NCBI GenBank assembly: GCA_002427755.1
Contig: DIYO01000008.1
Coordinates: 1-64,000 of the forward strand
Length of the DNA stretch: 64,000 nucleotides
Direction of reading: 5' to 3'
Source of the DNA: Roseivirga sp. UBA6052
GTDB lineage: Bacteria; Bacteroidota; Bacteroidia; Cytophagales; Cyclobacteriaceae
Shown: positions 35,086 through 42,985 of the stretch, piece by piece
Numbering within the stretch: position 1 is the first letter of the stretch
Layout: every line of letters begins with the position of its first letter
The notes under the pieces: model-generated
What the model was told of the DNA's origin: nothing
The model's input: the letters and a program-made list of their open reading frames with translations, nothing else
The model's database searches: none
Made by a program: the position numbers and the translations under genes

Positions 35086-35958
35086 GTGGACCGCGAAAGA
35101 TTCAATCACTTACTTTTAGACCCTTCAAAAATCACAGATAATGACATCCGTGCATTGAATGAATACCGAAAAAAGTATCCCTTTTTTCAAAGTCTTTATG
35201 TAATTGTCGCCAAAGCACTCAAAGATCGCAATCATCCTAAGACTGATGCCTTTATAAAAAAAGCAGCCATTTACTCAGCTAATAGAGCGCATCTCAAAAA
35301 CATAATTGAAGGAGATTTTGACTTTAATCCGAATGCAACGGCTGAAGAAGAACAAGAGGTGATTGTCCAAAAAGAAGAAGTAGTTATTCAGGAAACGACT
35401 CCTACTCCTACTCCTACTCCTACTCCTACTCCTACTCCTAAAAAAGCTGAGGTAGAGGACTCTAAGGATCAAGTTGAAACAGAATCAAAAGAGGAATTCT
35501 CCAAAGAGAACGTAAAAAAGGTATCTGAACCGAAAGAAATAGTTGATGCTAGCAATGATCTAAATGAGATTGAAGCCACTAAAAAGAGAATAGAAGCGCT
35601 CTTGGCTGGCACCTATGAAGAACCTAAATCATCTTCTACTAAAAAAGAGAAAAAGTCATCAGCAAAGGCCACGACAAGTCAAGTTGAATTGATTGAAAAG
35701 TTCATCAAAGATGAGCCTCAAATCGAAGTTCAAAGAATAAGCGAGCAAGAAGGAAAGCCCAATCAAGAAGATCTAGCCTCTAAGTCCTTAAAAGGGTCTG
35801 AGAGCTTTGAAACGGAGACTTTAGCAAAACTAATGACCAAGCAACGTAAGTATAAAAAGGCAATTCAGATTTATGAAAGACTGAGTTTGAAGTTTCCTGA
35901 AAAAAGCACTTACTTTGCGACCCGAATTGAGGAAGTAAAGAAAAAGCAGAATGTTTAA
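35086..35958 (+). CDS. Protein with TP-repeat linker and C-terminal TPR-like helices
   Basis: A 290-residue cytoplasmic protein starting at a GTG (35086). The N-terminal helical part (1-80; RALNEYRKKYPFFQSLYVIVAKAL) is followed by a charged, low-complexity stretch that includes seven Thr-Pro pairs encoded by a hexanucleotide repeat. A C-terminal helical pair (AKLMTKQRKYKKAIQIYERLSLKFPEKS) resembles one TPR. Homologues sit beside secG in related genomes, as far as I recall, but their function is unknown. Its last eight bases overlap secG. Confidence 0.7.
   Translation: MDRERFNHLLLDPSKITDNDIRALNEYRKKYPFFQSLYVIVAKALKDRNHPKTDAFIKKAAIYSANRAHLKNIIEGDFDFNPNATAEEEQEVIVQKEEVVIQETTPTPTPTPTPTPTPKKAEVEDSKDQVETESKEEFSKENVKKVSEPKEIVDASNDLNEIEATKKRIEALLAGTYEEPKSSSTKKEKKSSAKATTSQVELIEKFIKDEPQIEVQRISEQEGKPNQEDLASKSLKGSESFETETLAKLMTKQRKYKKAIQIYERLSLKFPEKSTYFATRIEEVKKKQNV
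35398..35440. repeat. In-frame hexanucleotide tandem repeat (ACTCCT)7
   Basis: Seven perfect copies of ACTCCT encode (Thr-Pro)7 within the gene at 35086. Copy-number change by slippage would keep the frame and alter linker length. Confidence 0.95.
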
Positions 35959-36313
35959 GCTATTTATTATACTGGCGATTATTGTAGCAGTACTTTTAAT
36001 TCTAATTGTACTTATTCAAAACTCTAAAGGCGGTGGTCTATCAAGCCAATTTGGCGGCAGTGGTGCTCAACAAATGATTGGTGTAAAAAAGACAACTGAC
36101 GTTTTAGAGAAAGCTACTTGGATCTTTGTAATTGCACTTTTTGTTTTCAGTCTTTCAGCAAGTCTGAATATCAACAGTGCTACTTCAGGCGATCTTATCA
36201 ATCCGAACATCGATGCAGCACAGCAATCGCTGCCAAGTGCATCGCCAATTGTGCCAGCTGATACTACTGGAACAAGCTTAGCACCTGTCTCTGCAGACAC
36301 TACTGGAGAGTAG
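35951..36313 (+). CDS. secG: Preprotein translocase subunit SecG
   Basis: The 120-residue product has the two-helix SecG layout: helix 1 at about residues 2-20, the conserved loop QNSKGGGLSSQFGGSGAQQMIG (22-43), and helix 2 at about 52-75. A Thr/Ser/Pro-rich tail follows, longer than in E. coli. SecG supports SecYE-SecA protein export. The start overlaps the previous gene by eight bases, and a terminator follows. Confidence 0.93.
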   Translation: MFKLFIILAIIVAVLLILIVLIQNSKGGGLSSQFGGSGAQQMIGVKKTTDVLEKATWIFVIALFVFSLSASLNINSATSGDLINPNIDAAQQSLPSASPIVPADTTGTSLAPVSADTTGE

Positions 36314-36331
36314 TTGAAAAAATTATTTTAC

Positions 36332-36364
36332 AAAAGCCCATTCTTTACAGGATGGGCTTTTTTG
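36332..36364 (+). terminator. Intrinsic terminator after secG
   Basis: AAAAGCCCAT pairs with ATGGGCTTTT around a 10-base loop, followed by Ts. It separates the miaB-secG operon from groESL. Confidence 0.82.
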
Positions 36365-36391
36365 TTTCTCCAATTTTTGTCACAAATTCAC

Positions 36392-36436
36392 GGCCCAACG
36401 GCCTGAAAGTGAAAATCTGACAGCAAAGTCTGACAG
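36392..36436. promoter_or_regulatory. Repeat cluster upstream of the groES promoter (possible activator sites)
   Basis: A GGCC-CAAC-GGCC dyad (36392-36403) is followed by two direct copies of TCTGACAG (36416-36423 and 36429-36436, period 13). They lie about 55-100 bases before the predicted start of transcription, where enhancer-binding activators could bind. Role inferred only. Confidence 0.35.
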
Positions 36437-36442
36437 GAATAC

Positions 36443-36471
36443 TGCCAAATATGCGTAAATGCATTTTGGCA
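36443..36471. promoter_or_regulatory. Inverted repeat overlapping the groES -24 element
   Basis: TGCCAAA (36443-36449) and ATGC pair with GCAT and TTTGGCA (36465-36471) around a six-base loop with one bulged T. The right arm contains the GG of the -24 element, so a bound protein could block the promoter. Confidence 0.35.
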
Positions 36472-36482
36472 CATAAAGTGCT
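36467..36482 (+). promoter_or_regulatory. Putative sigma-54 (-24/-12) promoter of groESL
   Basis: TGGCACATAAAGTGCT matches the sigma-54 consensus TGGCACG-N4-TTGCW at all key positions, with GG and GC exactly spaced. The predicted start of transcription is near 36492, giving a leader of about 40 bases. No CIRCE element and no good TAnnTTTG promoter are seen here. Confidence 0.55.
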
Positions 36483-36530
36483 CTTCTGGCCGTGTAAATT
36501 GTTTCGAACACTAAAAACAATCATAACAAA

Positions 36531-36812
36531 ATGTCAAATGTAAACTTCAAGCCTAACGAAGACAGAATTCTCGTTGAGCCTGCTCCTGCAGAAGAAAAAA
36601 CTGCATCGGGAATCATCATTCCTGATACTGCGAAAGAAAAACCACAAAAAGGAACTGTAGTAGCTGTTGGCGATGGTACCGCTGACAAGCCTGTTCAAGT
36701 AAAAGTAGGTGACGTTGTACTTTACGGAAAGTACTCAGGAACTGAATTGAACATTGAAGGAACTGACTACCTAGTAATGAAAAACGCAGACGTACTAGGA
36801 ACTCTTATTTAA
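36531..36812 (+). CDS. groES: Co-chaperonin GroES
   Basis: A 93-residue GroES. It carries the N-terminal FKPNEDRILVEP strand, the mobile loop EKTASGIIIPDTAKEKPQKG (about 22-41) that docks on GroEL, and the DVVLYGKYSGTEL core. It caps the GroEL cavity. groEL follows after 27 bases. The upstream region has a sigma-54-like promoter with repeat elements. Confidence 0.97.
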   Translation: MSNVNFKPNEDRILVEPAPAEEKTASGIIIPDTAKEKPQKGTVVAVGDGTADKPVQVKVGDVVLYGKYSGTELNIEGTDYLVMKNADVLGTLI

Positions 36813-36839
36813 TCATCACATTCATTTAATTATAAAGAA

Positions 36840-38471
36840 ATGGCTAAAGACTTATTCTTTAACAATGACGCCAGAGATCAATTAAAAAAAGGCGTTGATA
36901 CATTAGCTGATGCAGTTAAAGTTACCTTAGGACCAAAAGGTAGAAACGTAATCATCGACAAGAAATTTGGAGCACCAACTGTAACTAAAGATGGTGTTTC
37001 AGTAGCAAAAGAAATTGAACTTTCTGAGCCTATCGAAAACATGGGTGCTCAATTGGTAAAAGAAGTAGCTTCTAAAACTGCAGACTCTGCAGGTGACGGT
37101 ACTACTACTGCTACTGTTCTAGCGCAAGCAATCTACGGTTCTGGTATTAAGAACGTAGCAGCAGGTGCTAACCCAATGGATTTGAAGAGAGGAATCGACA
37201 AAGCAGTTGCTGCTGTTGTTGCTGATCTTCAATCTCAATCTAAAGCAATCAAAGACTCTAACGAGATCAAACAAGTAGGTACTATCTCTGCTAACAACGA
37301 TAGCGAGATTGGTGAAATGATTGCTGATGCAATGGATAAAGTAGGTAAAGACGGTGTAATTACTGTTGAAGAAGCTAGAGGTACTGAAACTGAAGTAAAA
37401 ACAGTTGAAGGTATGCAGTTCGACAGAGGATACCTTTCTCCTTACTTCGTAACGAATACTGACAAGATGGAAGCTGAGTTGGAAAACCCTTACATCTTGA
37501 TCTACGACAAGAAAATCTCTGCAATGAAAGAATTGCTTCCTGTTCTTGAGCCTGTAGCTCAGTCTGGAAAGCCACTTTTGATTATTGCTGAAGATGTTGA
37601 CGGTGAAGCATTAGCTACGCTTGTTGTTAACAAAATCAGAGGTTCTCTGAAAATTGCTGCTGTTAAGGCTCCTGGCTTCGGTGACAGAAGAAAAGCGATG
37701 TTAGAAGACATTGCCATCCTTACTGGTGGTACAGTTATCTCTGAAGAAAGAGGTTACAAATTAGAGAATGCTACTATCGAGTACTTAGGTACTGCTGAGA
37801 AAGTAAATATCGATAAGGACAATACTACTGTTGTAAACGGTGCTGGCGAAGCTGCTAACATTGAAGCAAGAGTAAAAGAAATCCAAACTCAAATTGAAAA
37901 CACTACTTCTGACTACGACAAAGAAAAGCTTCAAGAGCGTTTAGCTAAGCTTTCTGGTGGTGTAGCTATCCTTTACATTGGTGCTGCTACTGAAGTAGAA
38001 ATGAAAGAAAAGAAAGACAGAGTTGACGATGCATTACATGCAACAAGAGCTGCTGTTCAAGAAGGTGTAGTTGCTGGTGGTGGTGTAGCTTTAATTAGAG
38101 CTGCTGCTGCACTAGATAAAGTAGCTATTGACAATGATGACCAAGAGACTGGTATCAACATCGTAAGATCAGCTGTTGAAGCACCTTTAAGAACTATCGT
38201 AGCCAATGCTGGTGGTGAGGGTTCTGTAGTTGTTAACGAAGTTAAAGGCGGTAAAGCAGACTTCGGATACAACGCGAGAGAAGATAAATACGAGAACTTA
38301 ATTGCTGCTGGTGTTATCGATCCTACGAAAGTGACTCGTTTGGCATTGGAGAATGCAGCTTCTATTGCTTCTCTCCTATTGACTACTGAATGTGTGGTTG
38401 CTGAGCAACCTGCAGAGGAAGGTCCTGCTATGCCTCCTATGGGTGGCGGTGGCATGCCTGGCATGATGTAA
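36840..38471 (+). CDS. groEL: Chaperonin GroEL
   Basis: A 543-residue GroEL of full length. ATP-site motifs LGPKGRNV (30-37) and DGTTTATV (86-93) are intact, and the C-terminus ends in the usual flexible GGMPGMM tail. It forms the double-ring folding chamber with GroES. Codon use appears strongly biased toward a few codons (for example GCT/GCA, GTA/GTT, AAA), consistent with high expression. A strong terminator follows at 38497. Confidence 0.98.
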   Translation: MAKDLFFNNDARDQLKKGVDTLADAVKVTLGPKGRNVIIDKKFGAPTVTKDGVSVAKEIELSEPIENMGAQLVKEVASKTADSAGDGTTTATVLAQAIYGSGIKNVAAGANPMDLKRGIDKAVAAVVADLQSQSKAIKDSNEIKQVGTISANNDSEIGEMIADAMDKVGKDGVITVEEARGTETEVKTVEGMQFDRGYLSPYFVTNTDKMEAELENPYILIYDKKISAMKELLPVLEPVAQSGKPLLIIAEDVDGEALATLVVNKIRGSLKIAAVKAPGFGDRRKAMLEDIAILTGGTVISEERGYKLENATIEYLGTAEKVNIDKDNTTVVNGAGEAANIEARVKEIQTQIENTTSDYDKEKLQERLAKLSGGVAILYIGAATEVEMKEKKDRVDDALHATRAAVQEGVVAGGGVALIRAAAALDKVAIDNDDQETGINIVRSAVEAPLRTIVANAGGEGSVVVNEVKGGKADFGYNAREDKYENLIAAGVIDPTKVTRLALENAASIASLLLTTECVVAEQPAEEGPAMPPMGGGGMPGMM

Positions 38472-38496
38472 GCCAATATTTAGAATTGATATATAG

Positions 38497-38527
38497 AAAG
38501 CCTCGACTAAAAAGTCGGGGCTTTTTT
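38497..38527 (+). terminator. Intrinsic terminator of groESL
   Basis: AAAGCCTCGACT pairs with AGTCGGGGCTTT (one G-T pair) around an AAAA loop, followed by Ts. Confidence 0.88.
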
Positions 38528-38620
38528 GTTGAATATGATCAGGTCAATCAGATGAATTCTTCAAGTCTTGAAACATTATAACTAATTTATTAGTTTATCA
38601 ACTAAACAAACAATTATAAC

Positions 38621-39250
38621 ATGAAAACCATCCTCAGCCTCATAACATTGACCATACTTAGCACATCTCTCATCAGCCAAACCAAAATATCAATGCTCAT
38701 GAATCGCATTGATGAAGTTTACCCCGATCTAGAAGTTCAAAAAGAAGTTAAACGCTTTGAAACCATCCTTATTGAAAAAGGCATCATTGAACTAAAAGAC
38801 ATGCTCGAACCGTCTGTCGTTTATAACAAGATGGAAGAGTCCATGAAAAATTACACGCCTCAAGACTTCAAAATCAAACAATACACTAAGAGAGCAGCGC
38901 TCGATAGCTTTTTGGAATCTGAAAACTTGGACGAATCAGCATCTACAGAGCAATCAAACCTGGCTCTGTTTACTTACTACCTACTACTTTCAGAGAAGCA
39001 CCGAGACATTAAACTACAGCTTGAAGAGAAACGCTTAGTCAAACTTAATAATGAGGATTTACCAATTGAGAGTTTCGATCCAATCCTATTCGAAGAGATA
39101 AAAAAGAGAACAGATTCCGGCATTGACATTAATAACGCTCGCATTATCATTACAGCAGAGCCTTATACGGATATAGAGTTTGTAAACTTTATTATGTCTA
39201 AAGTACGCGAAGTAGGCATTAGGAATGTGAAGTTTGAACGATCGGAGTAA
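38621..39250 (+). CDS. Secreted protein with a possible ExbD/TolR-like C-terminus
   Basis: A 209-residue product with a signal peptide (MKTILSLITLTILSTSLISQ). The central part is highly charged and helical. The last ~40 residues (ARIIITAEPYTDIEFVNFIMSKVREVGIRNVKF) resemble the periplasmic ExbD/TolR end, where a strand with AD/AE is followed by a helix and a glycine-ending strand. There is no membrane anchor of ExbD type. I do not recognise the whole protein. It stands alone between two similar terminators. Confidence 0.55.
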   Translation: MKTILSLITLTILSTSLISQTKISMLMNRIDEVYPDLEVQKEVKRFETILIEKGIIELKDMLEPSVVYNKMEESMKNYTPQDFKIKQYTKRAALDSFLESENLDESASTEQSNLALFTYYLLLSEKHRDIKLQLEEKRLVKLNNEDLPIESFDPILFEEIKKRTDSGIDINNARIIITAEPYTDIEFVNFIMSKVREVGIRNVKFERSE

Positions 39251-39274
39251 GATACCGCACAAAATAATCTCAAG

Positions 39275-39305
39275 AAGCCTCGACTAGCACTCGGGGCTTT
39301 TTTTG
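39275..39305 (+). terminator. Intrinsic terminator after the gene at 38621
   Basis: AAGCCTCGA pairs with TCGGGGCTT around a 7-base loop, followed by a T-run. It is very similar in sequence to the groEL terminator at 38497. Confidence 0.85.
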
Positions 39306-39441
39306 TACAGGAATTACAGTGCTGGTTTCATGACATGTATCATACATTAATTCGGGTATTATTTGAAACTTGTTAAACCTGTAGAGAATTCTTGGGCTGT
39401 CAAGAATTCTTTATATTTAATTAGAGCTCTACTAAATCCCA

Positions 39442-41796
39442 ATGTCTATTAAAAAAGACATAACCAAAATATCGGTCATTGTACTTTGCCATCTGTTACT
39501 GATGGTCTGGGGACAAACTTTATTTGCAGGACCGAACATCTCTCTTATTTGGTTACCCGATGGCTTCTTACTCGCTGCTTTTTTACTTTTAGAAAGAAGA
39601 TTATGGACTCCACTACTCCTATCGGCCATCGTCTCAACGCTCATTTTTGAATTCAGTTTCCTTGAAAAACCTCCATTTCTAATATTCACACTCGCTACTG
39701 CCAATATGATTGAATCTTATGGCGCGGCTTTGCTCTATACGCACTTTGTGAAAGAACCTAGAAGGTTTTATGAGTTCAAGGATATCGTAAAATTCTTTCT
39801 TCTCTGCGTGCTGTTTGCTCCAGCAATAAGCGCATTTCTTGTAGCTATTGTTGTGGTTACCTCTTTTAAAGACAACACCATTCTGAATGTATACAAAGAT
39901 TGGATGCTTTCTGTAGGCTTCGGAATTCTCTTCTTTACGCCATTAACACTGTACATTTCAAATTGGGTAAAATCATTTGAGATCTCAATGCTCAAAAAGA
40001 ATGCTCCTCTTTTTATTATGACATTGATTGCCAGTGCTATGGTGGCCATGAGCGTCCTTACATTAAACGAGGAAGGCACATTCTATTTAGTTTTTAGTCT
40101 AATTGTCATGCCCATGCTCATCTACAGTTCAATCGAGTATGGTATGTTTGGTGCAGTTATTTTCTGTTCTCCGATAGTCTTAATTGTATTACAATTTACT
40201 TCACTGGGCTATGTGCCTATTAATGCTGAAATAGAGACTATTTCCAGTGATATCGTTAGGATGCAAAGCTCTCTTGCCACCATGGTAATGATCTCCATGG
40301 CCTCTGCTTTGGCGTCTGACAAAGTGAGAAGAATGAACGATTTGCTAGTTGAAAAGAACAGCGAATTGATGAAAGAAAAACAATTCAATGAATCTGTAAC
40401 GAATAGCTCTACATCAGGTATCTATATTCATGAATTAAAATCTAAGAAACACACTTATACCAATAAGAGATATGCTGAAATACTCGGATGGACATTAAAA
40501 GAATTCTTTGACATGTCTTCTGAAGAGTTTTATAGCTTGGTTCATGCTGAAGACCTTCACATTATCGAAGCGCTTGTTAATAACATAAAAACCACCAAAC
40601 AAGAGCAAAAGTCTACATACAGAATTAAGCACAAAAACGGTCATTACATCTGGTGCTATTCGATTGACACACCTTATATCATTAATCAATCGGGTGAAGT
40701 CGAATCGATCATTGGATCATTCTATGATATCTCAGATTTAGTTGAGAGCAAGTCGCAATTGGAGACCACCACACTTCAATTAGAAGACTCCAACCATAAA
40801 CTAAATGCTATCATAGAAAGTATTCCGGGAGCTGTTTTCAACTGTTTATGGGATGATCCATTCTCCATGAATTACATAAGTCCTTATATCAAAGAAATTA
40901 CGGGCTATGCAAACAATGAGTTCTACCCAAAGGGCTCAGTAAAGTATGTAGATATTATAAATGCATCGGATTTAGAAAACATTCAAAATCAGTTACTCGA
41001 TGCCTTTGCCAATGATGACCGCTATATCGTCAACTATCGAATAAAGACCAAGGCAGGTGAAGAGCGTTGGATTATGGAAAATGGTGAGTTTAATAAATCG
41101 AATGGCACCTTAACTATTGATGGGGTAATAATAGACGTAACTCGACAAATACGACAAGAAGAACGCTTAATCGAGGAGATTTACAGAGCTGAAGACATGA
41201 CACGCCATGATATTTCTAGAGACTTACACGAAGGATTACAACAAGCCCTAGTGATAGCTAAAATGAATATTGAATCTGTTCTTCCCGAAGTCAAAGACTT
41301 ATCACTAAAAACACAGACCAAGCTAAATACTGGCTACGATTACATTATCAAAAGCATAAATGAAAGTCGCAGCATATCACATAGCCTAGTACCTAAGACC
41401 ATAAAAGATGATGGCCTTGTCAACGCATTAACCTACATGCTTGATAATGTGCATGGAGAAACAAAATTCTATTTCCATCATAACCTTGGAAACGAACGAT
41501 TCAAGGAAAGTTTAGAGCTTGGTATCTATAGGATAGCGCAAGAATGTCTCAACAATATCTTAAGGCACGCGCAAGCTAAGGAAGCAATATTTCAATTAAA
41601 CAAGCAGTTTGGATCCCTATGTCTCACAGTTGAAGATGACGGTATTGGCTTTAGCCTACAGGAAGTTTTAGCCAAAAAGAGGGGTTTTGGCTACATGTCA
41701 ATGAAAAGTAGAGTTTCATCCCTTGGAGGTTATATAGACATTGATACCAAACCCGGAAAAGGTACTATGGTAATAGTGGAGATCCCAGTTGAATAA
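39442..41796 (+). CDS. Membrane sensor histidine kinase (MASE1-PAS-PAS-HisKA_3)
   Basis: A 784-residue kinase. Residues 1-295 form a MASE1-like membrane sensor with about eight hydrophobic spans (ISLIWLPDGFLLAAF is typical). A short coiled coil leads to two PAS domains (about 315-435 and 450-570). The NarL-type dimerisation domain contains the phosphoacceptor His596 (DISRDLHEGLQQ), and the ATPase domain has its N-box at 700-705 (QECLNN) and G1 box DDGIGF. Partner regulators of this kinase type are normally NarL/LuxR-like; none is adjacent, so it is an orphan. The MASE1 ligand is unknown. Confidence 0.92.
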   Translation: MSIKKDITKISVIVLCHLLLMVWGQTLFAGPNISLIWLPDGFLLAAFLLLERRLWTPLLLSAIVSTLIFEFSFLEKPPFLIFTLATANMIESYGAALLYTHFVKEPRRFYEFKDIVKFFLLCVLFAPAISAFLVAIVVVTSFKDNTILNVYKDWMLSVGFGILFFTPLTLYISNWVKSFEISMLKKNAPLFIMTLIASAMVAMSVLTLNEEGTFYLVFSLIVMPMLIYSSIEYGMFGAVIFCSPIVLIVLQFTSLGYVPINAEIETISSDIVRMQSSLATMVMISMASALASDKVRRMNDLLVEKNSELMKEKQFNESVTNSSTSGIYIHELKSKKHTYTNKRYAEILGWTLKEFFDMSSEEFYSLVHAEDLHIIEALVNNIKTTKQEQKSTYRIKHKNGHYIWCYSIDTPYIINQSGEVESIIGSFYDISDLVESKSQLETTTLQLEDSNHKLNAIIESIPGAVFNCLWDDPFSMNYISPYIKEITGYANNEFYPKGSVKYVDIINASDLENIQNQLLDAFANDDRYIVNYRIKTKAGEERWIMENGEFNKSNGTLTIDGVIIDVTRQIRQEERLIEEIYRAEDMTRHDISRDLHEGLQQALVIAKMNIESVLPEVKDLSLKTQTKLNTGYDYIIKSINESRSISHSLVPKTIKDDGLVNALTYMLDNVHGETKFYFHHNLGNERFKESLELGIYRIAQECLNNILRHAQAKEAIFQLNKQFGSLCLTVEDDGIGFSLQEVLAKKRGFGYMSMKSRVSSLGGYIDIDTKPGKGTMVIVEIPVE

Positions 41797-41867
41797 GTTT
41801 AGTAGTATTTATCATTCTAGGTATAGAATAATCCTTAAAAGCCTTCACGCCTATAGCATAACATTTA

Positions 41868-41888
41868 TATTGCAACACCGTTGCAATA
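41868..41888. promoter_or_regulatory. 21-bp perfect dyad immediately before a lipoprotein start codon
   Basis: TATTGCAAC and GTTGCAATA flank a 3-base spacer and end four bases before ATG 41893. It could be an operator, or in RNA a hairpin covering the ribosome landing site. Confidence 0.4.
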
Positions 41889-41892
41889 CAAA

Positions 41893-42918
41893 ATGAAAAG
41901 ACAGTTTATTCACCTTCTCTTCATTGGTTTAGTACTAATCTCAAGCTCTTGTGCCACACTTATGAATAAGAGTTATTCAGAGATTACATTGAGAACCAAA
42001 GAACCTATGAATTTCATTATTGATGGAGACACGATAATGAATCTCAACGGTGAAGACTTCACTTTTATCAAGCCTAATAATACTGACGGCATAGACCTTC
42101 AAGTATTCAATGAGAAAACATCTCAAAAGACACCCATATCAAAAGAGAAAAGTCCTTGGTATTGGGGGAATTCTATTTTCATTGGTGCCTATGTGGTAGG
42201 TGCGCCTGCAGCTGCTCTGGTAGACGAAATGACTGGTAAGAAATGGACTTACCCCAGACGAGTCTACATAGATCCTGATAATAGGGAGTTCACCTACCTG
42301 AACCATTTCCCAATGGATAGCTCTTATTTGGCCCCTAAAAACAGATTCTCATTTACTTTATTATCACCTGTTGAACTGTATCATCCGGGTTATGAATTCA
42401 GCTACCTTAGGCATCATAACACAGAGAGTGCTACTCAAATTACATATAGTTTTCTGACCAGCAGAGATGATAATTTCTCAAGAAATGCTGAAGGATTTGA
42501 AGTGGGTTTAGAGCATAAAATCTATCTAAGAAATTCTGAGCGCATAAGGCTATATAGCTCCATCAGCGTTGATCATCTCAATAAAAACCATGAGGCAGAA
42601 CTTTCGCTCTACATTCCTGAAGACAATACGCCTGACTACTTGTGGGAAACCTTTCAAGAAGATGTAACAGTAGAAAAAAGGTTTTTCAACCTTACACCTA
42701 GATTTGGGGCAGAATACTATATATCCAAACATCTAGTTTTTGAGGCTTTTGCAGGCTTAGGCGCTAGATATAGAAGAGTGAGAACCATTGGAATCGATCC
42801 TGATTTGATTGTACCTGATGAAGGTTGGTTCTGGAGTACGGCCAGCGCATCAAATGCCAACAGAACAAACCTCAGCATCAATTTTGATGCAAATTTCCGT
42901 ATTGGATTCCAGTTTTAG
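41893..42918 (+). CDS. Lipoprotein with outer-membrane beta-barrel-like C-terminus
   Basis: From ATG 41893 (not the TTG at 41881, which lies within a palindrome) the product is 341 residues. It has a lipoprotein signal with lipobox SSSC (near Cys20), an N-terminal domain with a PEGA-like flavour (EITLRTKEPMNFIIDGD), a hydrophobic Ala/Gly segment at about 91-109 (IFIGAYVVGAPAAALV), and a C-terminal half of alternating strands ending in NFRIGFQF, as in outer-membrane barrels. Function unknown. Confidence 0.68.
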   Translation: MKRQFIHLLFIGLVLISSSCATLMNKSYSEITLRTKEPMNFIIDGDTIMNLNGEDFTFIKPNNTDGIDLQVFNEKTSQKTPISKEKSPWYWGNSIFIGAYVVGAPAAALVDEMTGKKWTYPRRVYIDPDNREFTYLNHFPMDSSYLAPKNRFSFTLLSPVELYHPGYEFSYLRHHNTESATQITYSFLTSRDDNFSRNAEGFEVGLEHKIYLRNSERIRLYSSISVDHLNKNHEAELSLYIPEDNTPDYLWETFQEDVTVEKRFFNLTPRFGAEYYISKHLVFEAFAGLGARYRRVRTIGIDPDLIVPDEGWFWSTASASNANRTNLSINFDANFRIGFQF

Positions 42919-42985
42919 ACCCCAGGTTTAATTTTGGTTACCAAGGAAATCGTTTTTTTTCTATCTTATTGATTCAACCTCAATT

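Noticed and set aside
35398..35440. CRISPR-like repeat
   Set aside because: It is a pure six-base tandem repeat inside a coding frame, with no spacers.
36314..36530. CIRCE element for HrcA control of groESL
   Set aside because: No TTAGCACTC-N9-GAGTGCTAA or near match is present in the spacer.
38057..38476. Open frame antisense to the end of groEL
   Set aside because: It is a by-product of groEL codon bias (Gly/Ala-rich region) and has no family features.
38580..38595. AACTAA-TTTA-TTAGTT inverted repeat before the gene at 38621
   Set aside because: Very AT-rich with short arms; no T-run and no link to a promoter.
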